A stretch of DNA of 53,448 nucleotides from Paenibacillaceae bacterium (GCA_900766135.1 CAAFUF010000014.1:1-53448); one strand, 5' to 3'; positions 17,242 through 25,660 are shown, counted from the first letter of the stretch. The notes: generated by a model not told the origin, from the letters alone. Made by a program: numbers and translations.

Positions 17242-18250
17242 CGGTGTTGAGGTTTTTTACGGAATTGCGGTAGATGATTTTGCCCTGCACCAGCATGCGG
17301 CCGATGCGGCGATGGGGGTTGGATACTTTGTCCATGATTGCCTTGACGGCGGAACGGGCCATCTGCTCTATATCGACCTCGACCGTCGTAAGCTGAGGGT
17401 TGGCCAACGTCGCGTAAACATCGTTGTCGAATCCAACGATCGAGCAGTCGTCCGGTACGCGGTAACCCATGTTGTTTAGGCGCTCGCACAAAATATAGGC
17501 AACCTGGTCGCAGTTGCAGACGAACGCGGTAGGCATGTGTTCTGGAAGCTCAATATCGATATAAGCGCCGTGTTCGTCGCGGTCATTAAGCAGCAAACGC
17601 TCGTTAAACGCCATCCCGTGTTCCAGCAGCGATTTGTAGTAGCCCAGGAAACGGTCCTGGATACTGCTGGTGGAATAGATATTGCCTACATAAGCGATGT
17701 CGCGGTGGCCGCATTGGATCAAATAGTTGGTGATCTCGTAAGCGCCGTAAAAGTTATCGGTAACGATCGAATCGATCGCGGCATGCTCGTCGTAAAAGTC
17801 GAGAAACAGTTTCGGCAGTTCCATATTTTGCACCGTTTCGATGTACTTCTTGCTGACTTGCCCCAAAATGATGATGCCATCCACCTTATTCTCGCTGTAG
17901 ACTCGCGGGAAATTCAGCTGTTCTTCGTCCTCGCTGCTTAATATGTTCAAAATTCCGAAGTAGCCATAATGGTCCAACTGAATGGCGATCTGCTGATAGA
18001 CCTGCAAATAAAAAGACTCCCTTAGCCCCGTAAATCGCTGCGGAATCATGACTCCAACATTATAAGAAAGTCCGTCTTTGATCGATTTGGCCGCCGAATT
18101 GAAGCGGTAACCCATCTCGCCGGCTACCTTCTTGATCTTGAGCTTCAGGCTGTCGCTGACGCCTTCTTTGTCATTGAGCGCTTTGGAAACCGTTACGCTG
18201 CTGACGCCCAGCTTGTCGGCGATATCTTTCATCGTTATGTTGCTTTTCAT
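17228..18250 (-). CDS. LacI-family transcriptional regulator of the mannan island (second)
   Basis: Repressor of 340 residues. The N-terminal domain ITMKDIADKLGVSSVTVSKALND is a classical LacI helix-turn-helix, and the effector domain shows YNVGVMIPQRFTGL, VDGIIILGQVSKKY, AYVGNIYSTSSIQDRFLGYY and CSIVGFDNDVYATL. It is divergent from the binding-protein gene of the importer, and the 251-base gap between them holds a near-perfect 20-bp palindrome, its probable operator. The Shine-Dalgarno is weak (GGTGAA), which fits a low-level repressor. Its C-terminal codons lie inside its own terminator. Confidence 0.9.
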   Translation of the reverse strand: MKSNITMKDIADKLGVSSVTVSKALNDKEGVSDSLKLKIKKVAGEMGYRFNSAAKSIKDGLSYNVGVMIPQRFTGLRESFYLQVYQQIAIQLDHYGYFGILNILSSEDEEQLNFPRVYSENKVDGIIILGQVSKKYIETVQNMELPKLFLDFYDEHAAIDSIVTDNFYGAYEITNYLIQCGHRDIAYVGNIYSTSSIQDRFLGYYKSLLEHGMAFNERLLLNDRDEHGAYIDIELPEHMPTAFVCNCDQVAYILCERLNNMGYRVPDDCSIVGFDNDVYATLANPQLTTVEVDIEQMARSAVKAIMDKVSNPHRRIGRMLVQGKIIYRNSVKNLNTETAE

Positions 18251-18308
18251 GAACTTGTATTCACCATCCCGTTAAATCATATCATGAGAGCCAATCGATC
18301 TAGAATCC

Positions 18309-18337
18309 AGTATACCTATTCTATCGGTAAATAGGAA
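18309..18337 (-). promoter_or_regulatory. Candidate promoter of the second LacI gene
   Basis: On the minus strand TTCCTA (18337-18332) and TATACT (18314-18309) are 17 bases apart. The -35 is weak. A copy of the GATAACCTAA half-site lies upstream at 18351-18360. Confidence 0.35.
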
Positions 18338-18350
18338 GATGAGTTGTGAT

Positions 18351-18364
18351 GATAACCTAATTTT
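18351..18364. promoter_or_regulatory. Second copy of the GATAACCTAATTTT motif
   Basis: GATAACCTAATTTT at 18351-18364 is repeated exactly at 18465-18478, 114 bases away, inside the palindromic operator. A single half-site at this distance could serve as an auxiliary operator allowing DNA looping or autoregulation. This is inference. Confidence 0.5.
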
Positions 18365-18420
18365 CGATATCTGTAACTTAATATATTACTTTATTTTCCT
18401 TAAAAATATCGATTTAATCA

Positions 18421-18449
18421 TTGACTAGTAAGCGTATACAATATAGAAT
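18421..18449 (+). promoter_or_regulatory. Sigma-A promoter of the mannan transport operon
   Basis: TTGACT (18421-18426) and TAGAAT (18444-18449) with a 17-base spacer. It is followed at once by the operator palindrome and contains a CcpA-like site in the spacer. Confidence 0.75.
18426..18440 (+). promoter_or_regulatory. Candidate catabolite-responsive element (cre)
   Basis: The 15 bases TAGTAAGCGTATACA match the Bacillus cre consensus WTGNAANCGNWNNCW with one mismatch (second position). The site lies between -35 and -10, where CcpA binding would block transcription. This predicts glucose repression of mannan uptake. Confidence 0.55.
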
Positions 18450-18454
18450 TTGAT

Positions 18455-18474
18455 TTAGTTTATCGATAACCTAA
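18455..18474. promoter_or_regulatory. LacI-type operator palindrome
   Basis: TTAGTTTATCGATAACCTAA is a 20-bp palindrome with a single mismatched pair, centred on the CG between 18464 and 18465 as in LacI-family operators. It starts six bases after the -10, overlapping the expected transcription start, so a bound repressor would block initiation. The likely ligand is the LacI protein encoded divergently at 17228-18250. Confidence 0.75.
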
Positions 18475-18501
18475 TTTTATAAACAGAAAGGGGAAACGAA
18501 A

Positions 18502-19863
18502 GTGAAAAAGAGTAAAGCTTTTATCGGTTGGATGGCCCTGGTGCTTGTCTTGACCTTATTGGCCGGCTGCGGAGGAAACAACAATAGCAACAATGACGCA
18601 GCCCGGAACAATGCGGCCGGGAATGCCGGAACCGGAAACACCGTCACAGAGCAGCCTGCGGGAGGAGATATCTCCGGCGAGATTACGGTCATCACGCAAA
18701 GAACGGACATCGTAGATACGGTGTTCAAAGATTACGCTGCCGAATTCAATAAAGAATATCCGAACGTTAAAGTGAATTTTCAAGCTTTATCCGATTATGA
18801 AGGACAAATCACGGTACGGATGAACTCCGACGATTACGGCGATGTCCTACTGCTACCGACCAGCATTCCGCTGGCAGATACGCCGGAGTTCTTCGAACCG
18901 CTGGGCACGCTGGAGGAGATGAGCAAGCAGTATATCGGCTTGGAGGAAAGAACCGTTGACGGACAAGTTTACGGGGTTCCGATCGCCGTTAACTTTTCCG
19001 GAATCCTGTACAACAAGAAGGTGTTCAACGACGCCGGTGTCACGACGACACCGAGAACGCCGGACGAATTTTTGGCCGCCTTGCAAAAAATCAAAGATAA
19101 AGGCGACGCAATTCCTCTGTACAGCAATTATGCGGACAGCTGGCCTTTGACCCAATGGGAAGCCGTATTGACTACCGTTGCCGGCAGCGTCGATTACGTC
19201 AATGTGACACAGCCGAATTCCGACGACAACTTCGTTCCCGGACAGCCGCACTATGAACTGTACAAGGTGATGTATGACACCGCGAAACAAGGCTTGATCG
19301 AAGACGACCCGACGACGACGAACTGGGAAGCTTCCAAAGCCGATATGGCCAATGGCAAAATCGGCGCCATGGTGCTGGGATCCTGGGCGATCGGGCAGGT
19401 TCAAGGGTTAGCCGAGAATCCGGATGATATCGCTTACATGCCTTTCCCGACGAATGCGAAAGACATTATTATGCCGCTGGCCGACGACTACACGCTGGGC
19501 ATCAGCAAACACAGCAAGAACAAAGAAGCGGCTAGAGCTTGGCTGGACTGGTTCATCAACAAATCGGGATATCCTACGGAACAAGCCGGAGGCATGAGTC
19601 CGGTGGTAGGTGCTCCGCTTCCTGAAACGCTGAAGCAATTCGAAGGGTCAGACGTGAAGTTTGAACTCCAAACCCCTGCAAAGCCAGGTCAAGAAGGTTT
19701 GGTGGACAAAATCGACAAGGACGCGGAAATCGGATTGTGGCAGCCGGAATTCAAGAAACGGATCATGGAAGCCGCGATCGGCAACCTGAACGAATCCTAT
19801 GACGACATCATGAAGGATCTTAACGACGCCTGGATCGAGTCCCGCGCGAAATTCGTGAAATAA
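18502..19863 (+). CDS. Extracellular solute-binding lipoprotein, probable manno-oligosaccharide importer
   Basis: Binding protein (family 1) of the island's ABC importer, 453 residues. A lipoprotein signal ends in LAGC (Cys23), followed by an Asn/Gly/Ala-rich linker and the mature domain with ITVITQRTDIVDTVFKDYAAEFNKEYPNV and GAMVLGSWAIGQVQGLAEN. The start is GTG with AAAGGGG upstream. It is the first gene of a plus-strand operon: binding protein, two permeases, GH130_2, CE7 esterase. Ligand specificity is inferred from neighbouring mannan enzymes. Confidence 0.87.
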   Translation: MKKSKAFIGWMALVLVLTLLAGCGGNNNSNNDAARNNAAGNAGTGNTVTEQPAGGDISGEITVITQRTDIVDTVFKDYAAEFNKEYPNVKVNFQALSDYEGQITVRMNSDDYGDVLLLPTSIPLADTPEFFEPLGTLEEMSKQYIGLEERTVDGQVYGVPIAVNFSGILYNKKVFNDAGVTTTPRTPDEFLAALQKIKDKGDAIPLYSNYADSWPLTQWEAVLTTVAGSVDYVNVTQPNSDDNFVPGQPHYELYKVMYDTAKQGLIEDDPTTTNWEASKADMANGKIGAMVLGSWAIGQVQGLAENPDDIAYMPFPTNAKDIIMPLADDYTLGISKHSKNKEAARAWLDWFINKSGYPTEQAGGMSPVVGAPLPETLKQFEGSDVKFELQTPAKPGQEGLVDKIDKDAEIGLWQPEFKKRIMEAAIGNLNESYDDIMKDLNDAWIESRAKFVK

Positions 19864-19890
19864 CACCGGTTACAGGGGAGGACAAACTTG

Positions 19891-19923
19891 CAAGGGGAAC
19901 GTGCTAGATGCGCGTTTCCCTTG
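19891..19923 (+). promoter_or_regulatory. Intergenic hairpin between binding protein and permease genes
   Basis: CAAGGGGAACG (19891-19901) pairs with CGTTTCCCTTG (19913-19923), one G-T pair, 11-base loop. It is followed only by TGATTTT. Such hairpins often protect the upstream mRNA or partly terminate, giving more binding protein than permease. Confidence 0.6.
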
Positions 19924-19983
19924 TGATTTTGGTCAAGGAGAGACAGATAAAGATATTTTGCAGGATTTTGGGAGGTGTGAGCG

Positions 19984-20859
19984 GTGTTCAAAAATCTAAG
20001 CTACAAAACCCAGCGGAAAGTGATCATTTTCGCCTTCTCGCTGATCCCGGTGACCTTGTTGTTTACTTTCGCCTACTTGCCGGTTTTTAATATGTTCAAA
20101 TACAGCTTCACCAACTGGAACGGCTACAGTAAGCATTACGACTACGTAGGGTTTGAGAACTACAAGACGATCTTTACCGACTCCAAATATTTCACCGTCT
20201 TTAAGGTCAGCTTGTATTATTTCGGAGCGACCTTCGTTCAAATGGCTTTAGCCCTTTATTTCGCCACGATTCTGAGCTTTAAGGTGCGGCTCAAAAACTT
20301 CTTTAAAGGGGTCTTGTTTTTTCCCTACCTCTTAAACGGAGTGGCCATCGGTTTTATTTTCCTGTTCTTCTTCCGTCCGGACGGTACGCTGGATACCTTA
20401 ATGCAATCGGCGGGGCTTGGCGCCTACACGCAGGGGTGGTTGAAGAACCCGAACATTATTAATATTTCGCTGGCGGGCGCGTCCTTGTGGCGATACATGG
20501 GTTTTAACTTCATTATTTTCCTGGGGGCGATATCCTCGATCGGGTCCGATATTTACGAGGCGGCCGAGATCGACGGGGCCAACCGCTGGCACCAATTCCG
20601 CCATATCATCATCCCCAGCATCATGAAAATCGTGCAGCTCAACCTGATCCTTGCCATCAGCGGCGCGATCAGCGCTTTCGATATTCCGTATATCATGACC
20701 GGCGGCTCCAACGGAAGCAACACGTTCGTCATCCAGACGGTGACCACCGCGTTTAAATATAACAAGCTTGGCCTTGCTTCCGCCATGGCGGTCGTCCTGC
20801 TGTTTATCGTCATCATCGTGACCCTGCTGCAGCGCTTGTTGATCAAGGAGGAGAGATAA
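19984..20859 (+). CDS. Sugar ABC transporter permease, MalF/UgpA type
   Basis: Inner-membrane permease of 291 residues with six hydrophobic segments; the cytoplasmic coupling loop reads EAAEIDGANRWHQFRHIIIP. The start is GTG at 19984 with GGGAGGTG upstream. It partners with the next gene, which begins 3 bases after its stop. No ATP-binding subunit is encoded in the island. Confidence 0.88.
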   Translation: MFKNLSYKTQRKVIIFAFSLIPVTLLFTFAYLPVFNMFKYSFTNWNGYSKHYDYVGFENYKTIFTDSKYFTVFKVSLYYFGATFVQMALALYFATILSFKVRLKNFFKGVLFFPYLLNGVAIGFIFLFFFRPDGTLDTLMQSAGLGAYTQGWLKNPNIINISLAGASLWRYMGFNFIIFLGAISSIGSDIYEAAEIDGANRWHQFRHIIIPSIMKIVQLNLILAISGAISAFDIPYIMTGGSNGSNTFVIQTVTTAFKYNKLGLASAMAVVLLFIVIIVTLLQRLLIKEER

Positions 20860-20862
20860 GCC

Positions 20863-21696
20863 ATGTATAGACTGAAGTATGCGACCGCGACCTTCATTAA
20901 ATATGTAAGCTTACTGCTGGGCGCCTTCGCTGCGCTGGTTCCGATCATCGTCGTGCTGTTCGCTTCCTTTAAAACGAATAAGGAATACGGCTCAACCAGC
21001 CCTTTGACGCCTCCTGAAAACTGGCTGAACTTCGCCAACTACTCCAAAGCTTTTATTAACGGAAAAATGCTGCTCGGCTTCGGCAACACGGTGATCATCG
21101 TCATCATCTCGATTCTCGGCGCCACCTTGATCGGCTCCATGATCGCATACGTCCTGAACCGCTTCAACTTCCGCGGCAACAAGCTGTTGATGGGGGCCTT
21201 TCTGCTGGCGACTCTGATTCCGAGCGTGACGACCCAGGTGGCCACCTTCCGGATCATCAACTTCTTCCATTTGGTCGACACGCGATTTGCTCCGATTTTG
21301 CTCTATCTCGGTACCGATATTATCGCCGTGTACATCTTTATGCAATTTCTCGATTCGATCTCCGAATCCCTGGACGAATCGGCGATGCTGGACGGCGCTT
21401 CCTATTTCACGATTTATTGGCGGATTATTCTGCCGCTGCTCGCCCCGGCCGTCGTTACGGTCATTATCGTAAAGGGCGTCAATATCTATAACGATTTCTA
21501 CACGCCGTTCCTGTATATGCCAAGCGAGGATCTGCAGGTGATCTCCACCGCGCTGTTTAAGTTTAAGGGACCTTACGGCTCCCAGTGGGAAGTCATCTGC
21601 GCCGGGATCATGATTACCATCGTGCCGATTCTGGTCGCTTTCGTATCGCTGCAAAAATACATTTATAACGGATTTGCGCAAGGCTCGGTCAAATAA
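20863..21696 (+). CDS. Sugar ABC transporter permease, MalG/UgpE type
   Basis: Second permease, 277 residues, with six hydrophobic segments and coupling loop ESAMLDGASYFTIYWRIILP. The ending YIYNGFAQGSVK is typical of the MalG group. GGAGGAGAGATAAGCC precedes the ATG and overlaps the upstream stop, so translation is probably coupled. Confidence 0.88.
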   Translation: MYRLKYATATFIKYVSLLLGAFAALVPIIVVLFASFKTNKEYGSTSPLTPPENWLNFANYSKAFINGKMLLGFGNTVIIVIISILGATLIGSMIAYVLNRFNFRGNKLLMGAFLLATLIPSVTTQVATFRIINFFHLVDTRFAPILLYLGTDIIAVYIFMQFLDSISESLDESAMLDGASYFTIYWRIILPLLAPAVVTVIIVKGVNIYNDFYTPFLYMPSEDLQVISTALFKFKGPYGSQWEVICAGIMITIVPILVAFVSLQKYIYNGFAQGSVK

Positions 21697-21732
21697 ACGC
21701 ACTCATCTGATTGAATTGGAAGGGGTAACCTC

Positions 21733-22755
21733 ATGATCACTGTGAAAATAATTGGAGAGAACTTAACGAACATTCCATGGCAAGACAAACCGGAGCATGC
21801 GGCAGGGCCCGTATGGAGACATCAGGGCAATCCGGTCGTCAAAAGAAACCCGGCTCAAGGCGTCGCGCGGATCTTCAACAGCGCGGTCGTTCCTTACGAA
21901 GGCCGCTTTGTCGGCGTATTTCGCGCCGAGACGATCAACGGCCGTCCTCACCTGCATGTAGGCTGGAGCCGAGACGGTTTTGAATGGAAGATCGACGAGG
22001 AGCGGATTCCTTTCGTCGATGAGGAAGGAAAGCCGTTCCAACCGAATTATGCCTATGATCCCCGGTTGGTGAAGGTGGAGGATACCTACTATATCATCTG
22101 GTGCACCGATTTCTACGGCGCTTCGATCGGCGTGGCCCAGACCCAGGACTTCCGGTCGTTCGTCCGTCTGGAAAACCCGTTCTTGCCGTTTAACCGCAAC
22201 GGCGTGTTGTTCCCGAAGAAAATCGGCGGCAATTTCGTCATGTTGTCCCGTCCCAGCGACAGCGGGCATACGCCGTTCGGCGACGTGTTTCTCAGCGAAA
22301 GCCCGGATTTTGTATACTGGGGCAAACATCGCCATGTGATGACCAAGGGTGGGCAAGGCTGGTGGCAATCGGTGAAAATCGGGGGCGGCCCCGCTCCGAT
22401 CGAAACGACCGAAGGCTGGCTGATGTTCTACCATGGCGTGACCGGGACGTGCAACGGCCTCGTGTACAGCATGGGGGCGGTCATCCTCGACAAAGACGAG
22501 CCGTCTCGCGTGAAATACCGTTCCAGTACCTATGTGCTGACCCCGGAGGAATGGTATGAGGAACGCGGTTTTGTACCCAACGTCGTTTTTCCTTGCGCGG
22601 CGCTGACCGATGCCGCTACGGGGCGAATCGCCATTTACTACGGAGCTGCGGACACTTATGTAGGCATCGCGTATACGACGGTCCAGGAGATCGTGGATTA
22701 TGTGAAGGCGACGCATGAGGAAGTTGGCGACGACGCGGATATCGGAAGAATGTAG
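21733..22755 (+). CDS. GH130 subfamily 2 phosphorylase, probable beta-1,4-manno-oligosaccharide phosphorylase
   Basis: Inverting phosphorylase that removes mannose from the non-reducing end of manno-oligosaccharides, giving mannose 1-phosphate. 340 residues, no signal peptide. RNPAQGVARIFNSAVV and GRPHLHVGWSRDGFEW are GH130_2 blocks; the candidate general acid is Asp109 in YAYDPRLVKV. GGGPAPIETTEGWLMFYHGV lines the phosphate-binding side. A mannosyl-N-acetylglucosamine phosphorylase is possible, because these activities share the subfamily, but the mannan context favours manno-oligosaccharides. It lies 36 bases after the permease gene. Confidence 0.85.
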   Translation: MITVKIIGENLTNIPWQDKPEHAAGPVWRHQGNPVVKRNPAQGVARIFNSAVVPYEGRFVGVFRAETINGRPHLHVGWSRDGFEWKIDEERIPFVDEEGKPFQPNYAYDPRLVKVEDTYYIIWCTDFYGASIGVAQTQDFRSFVRLENPFLPFNRNGVLFPKKIGGNFVMLSRPSDSGHTPFGDVFLSESPDFVYWGKHRHVMTKGGQGWWQSVKIGGGPAPIETTEGWLMFYHGVTGTCNGLVYSMGAVILDKDEPSRVKYRSSTYVLTPEEWYEERGFVPNVVFPCAALTDAATGRIAIYYGAADTYVGIAYTTVQEIVDYVKATHEEVGDDADIGRM

Positions 22756-22775
22756 CGGAACGGGAGGGATCGAGC

Positions 22776-23732
22776 ATGGCTAATGACAAATTAGAGGACT
22801 TGTTGAGGTATGGGGGAAGCAGTCCCAAACCCGACGATTTCGATGCTTATTGGAAGAGAGCCCTCCGCGAACTGGACGCTCAGCCGCTCGAATTCGAGCT
22901 GGTCCCGGCGGAATTTCAAACTCCGCTTGCCGAATGTTATCATCTGTATTTCGCGGGAGCAGGCGGAGCCAGGGTCCATGCGAAATTCGCCAAACCCAAG
23001 CACTCGCAGGGCCAAGGAGCGGGATTAGCTTTGTTCCACGGCTACCATACCGGAAGCGGAGATTGGTCGGACAAGGCGGTTTATGCGGCTCACGGAATTA
23101 CGGTCATCGCCATGGATTGCCGGGGGCAGGGCGGTCTGTCCGAGGATAATCTGAACGTCCGGGGGACAACGCTGAAAGGGCATATCATCCGCGGCATCGA
23201 CGAAGACAATCCGGATAAGCTGTATTACCGCAACGTCTTTCTCGATCTGGTCCAGACGGTGCGGATCCTGATGACGATGGCCCATGTGGATCCGGACCGG
23301 ATCGGGGTGCACGGTTGTTCGCAAGGGGGAGCCTTAACGCTGGCCTGCGCCGCGCTGGAGCCGCGGGTGAAACTGGCCATCGCGGTGTATCCGTTCCTGA
23401 CCGATTACCAAAAAGCATGGGAGATGGAGGTCACGGCTTCCGCTTACGAAGAGCTGGCCTACTACTTCCGGTTTATGGATCCGCTGCACCTGACGCAGGA
23501 AGCTTTTTTTAACAAATTGGGTTATATCGATGTGCAGAACCTCGTAGATCGCATTCGGGCCAAAGTGATCTTCGTGACCGGCTTGGCCGACACGGTTTGC
23601 CCGCCATATACGCAGTTTGCGGCCTACAACAAAATCCAATCGGAGAAAGAGCTGGTCGTTTACCATGAATACGGTCATGAGTACCTGCCTTATTTAGGCG
23701 ACCGGGTTCTTCTGGAGATGTTGAAGCTGTAA
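22776..23732 (+). CDS. Acetyl esterase of family CE7 (acetyl xylan esterase / cephalosporin-C deacetylase type)
   Basis: Cytoplasmic alpha/beta-hydrolase that removes acetyl groups from short oligosaccharides. 318 residues, the usual CE7 length. Family signatures are the RGQ motif in MDCRGQGG, the nucleophile elbow GCSQG (Ser182), Asp272 in GLADTVCPP and His301 followed by Glu in YGHEYLP. In this island it would deacetylate imported acetylated manno-oligosaccharides. GGGAGG precedes the ATG, 20 bases after the GH130_2 gene. I see no terminator before lepA. Confidence 0.88.
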   Translation: MANDKLEDLLRYGGSSPKPDDFDAYWKRALRELDAQPLEFELVPAEFQTPLAECYHLYFAGAGGARVHAKFAKPKHSQGQGAGLALFHGYHTGSGDWSDKAVYAAHGITVIAMDCRGQGGLSEDNLNVRGTTLKGHIIRGIDEDNPDKLYYRNVFLDLVQTVRILMTMAHVDPDRIGVHGCSQGGALTLACAALEPRVKLAIAVYPFLTDYQKAWEMEVTASAYEELAYYFRFMDPLHLTQEAFFNKLGYIDVQNLVDRIRAKVIFVTGLADTVCPPYTQFAAYNKIQSEKELVVYHEYGHEYLPYLGDRVLLEMLKL

Positions 23733-23753
23733 ACGGAAAATAGTTCGCCGCGA

Positions 23754-23782
23754 TTGCTGCCCGCCCCTTCAACTGATATAAT
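23754..23782 (+). promoter_or_regulatory. Predicted sigma-A promoter of lepA
   Basis: TTGCTG (23754-23759), 17-base spacer, TATAAT (23777-23782). The perfect -10 and exact spacing suggest that lepA is transcribed independently of the sugar island upstream. Confidence 0.65.
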
Positions 23783-23824
23783 AAATTGATTGTATTACTT
23801 CGATGATTCGTGGTGGGGGTAAGG

Positions 23825-25642
23825 ATGACAGATATCAAGGCTAGACAAGCGAAAATTCGCAATTTCTGTATTATTGCACATATAGACCATGGCAAATCGA
23901 CCTTGGCCGACCGGATTCTGGAGTATACCGGGGCGCTGACCTCCCGGGAAATGCAGGAGCAGGTGCTCGACCAGATGGACCTGGAACGCGAACGCGGAAT
24001 CACCATCAAGCTCCAGGCGGTTCGCTTGACCTACCGCGCCGACGACGGCGAGGAGTATTTGCTGAACCTCATCGATACGCCGGGACACGTCGACTTCACC
24101 TATGAGGTCTCCCGCAGCTTGGCGGCTTGCGAAGGCGCCTTGCTGGTGGTGGACGCAGCTCAGGGGATCGAGGCGCAAACGTTGGCCAACGTTTATCTGG
24201 CGCTCGATAACAACCTGGAGATTTTGCCGGTCATCAACAAAATCGACTTGCCAAGCGCGGATCCCGACCGGGTGAAGCAGGAGATCGAGGATGTCATCGG
24301 CCTGGATGCCAGCGAAGCGGTGCACGCCTCCGCCAAAGCCGGGATCGGGATCAAGGAGATTCTGGAGCAGGTCGTTCAGAAGGTGCCCGCACCGACGGGC
24401 GACCCGGAGAAACCTCTGAAGGCGCTGATTTTCGACTCGCATTACGATCCCTACAAGGGCGTTATCGTTTACGTGCGCGTCATTGACGGACAGATTAAAG
24501 CCGGCTCGAAGATCAAAATGATGGCCACGGACAAAACGTTTGAGGTTATCGAGGTGGGCGCCTTCAAACCGCGGATGACGATCGTGGACGAGCTGAACGT
24601 CGGCGATGTCGGCTTTATCGTCGCCGGGATCAAGACGGTCGGTGATACCCGCGTCGGGGATACCGTGACGGACGCGAAGCATCCGACGCCTGAGCCGCTG
24701 CCGGGTTACCGCAAGATCAACCCGATGGTTTACTGCGGCTTGTATCCGATCGAAACATCGGACTACAACGACCTGCGCGAAGCGCTGGAGAAGCTGCAGC
24801 TGAACGATGCTTCGCTGAGCTTCGAACCGGAGACCTCGAGTGCGCTGGGCTTCGGCTTCCGCTGCGGATTCTTGGGTTTGTTGCACATGGACGTCATCCA
24901 GGAGCGGATCGAACGGGAGTTCAACATTCCGCTCATTACGACGGCGCCGAGCGTTATCTACAAAGTGACGCTGACGAACGGCGATACGATTTCCATCGAC
25001 AACCCGTCCAACTATCCGGAAGTCGGCAAAATCGACTATGTCGAGGAGCCTTACGTCAAAGCGGCGATCATCGTGCCCAATGATTATGTCGGAACCGTCA
25101 TGGAGCTATGCCAAAGCAAACGCGGCGAGTTCGTGAATATGGAATACCTTGACACGACCCGTGTGACGATTACGTACCAGGTACCATTGTCGGAGATTGT
25201 ATATGACTTCTTCGATCAATTGAAATCGAGCACGAAGGGTTACGCTTCTTTCGATTATGAACTGTCGGGTTATCGTCAATCGAACCTGGTGAAGATGGAT
25301 ATCCTCCTGAACGGAGAGCAGGTCGACGCCTTGTCTTTTATCGTCCACCGGGAACGTGCATACCACCGCGGTCGGATCATCTGCGAGAAGCTGCGTGAGC
25401 TGATCCCGCGCCAAATGTTTGAAGTGCCGATTCAGGCCTCGATCGGGCAGAAGGTCATCGCCCGCGAAACCGTGAAGGCGATGCGCAAGAACGTTCTTGC
25501 CAAGTGTTACGGCGGCGACATCTCGCGGAAACGCAAGCTGCTGGAGAAGCAGAAGGAAGGCAAGAAACGAATGAAGCAGGTCGGCAATGTCGAGGTGCCG
25601 CAGGAAGCGTTTATGGCGGTGCTGAAGATCGACGACAAATAA
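23825..25642 (+). CDS. lepA: Elongation factor 4 (LepA), ribosome-associated GTPase
   Basis: Translation GTPase that back-translocates or remodels stalled ribosomes. 605 residues, the normal family length. The GTPase motifs are G1 in IIAHIDHGKSTLADR, G3 DTPGH and G4 NKID; the LepA-specific C-terminal domain contains RETVKAMRKNVLAKCYGGDISRKRKLLEKQ, split here by the frame of the text. GGTGGGGG lies before the ATG at 23825; an in-frame GTG at 23810 belongs to the ribosome binding site rather than the gene. First backbone gene after the mannan island. Confidence 0.96.
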   Translation: MTDIKARQAKIRNFCIIAHIDHGKSTLADRILEYTGALTSREMQEQVLDQMDLERERGITIKLQAVRLTYRADDGEEYLLNLIDTPGHVDFTYEVSRSLAACEGALLVVDAAQGIEAQTLANVYLALDNNLEILPVINKIDLPSADPDRVKQEIEDVIGLDASEAVHASAKAGIGIKEILEQVVQKVPAPTGDPEKPLKALIFDSHYDPYKGVIVYVRVIDGQIKAGSKIKMMATDKTFEVIEVGAFKPRMTIVDELNVGDVGFIVAGIKTVGDTRVGDTVTDAKHPTPEPLPGYRKINPMVYCGLYPIETSDYNDLREALEKLQLNDASLSFEPETSSALGFGFRCGFLGLLHMDVIQERIEREFNIPLITTAPSVIYKVTLTNGDTISIDNPSNYPEVGKIDYVEEPYVKAAIIVPNDYVGTVMELCQSKRGEFVNMEYLDTTRVTITYQVPLSEIVYDFFDQLKSSTKGYASFDYELSGYRQSNLVKMDILLNGEQVDALSFIVHRERAYHRGRIICEKLRELIPRQMFEVPIQASIGQKVIARETVKAMRKNVLAKCYGGDISRKRKLLEKQKEGKKRMKQVGNVEVPQEAFMAVLKIDDK

Positions 25643-25660
25643 GAAGCGCGCACATTGACG

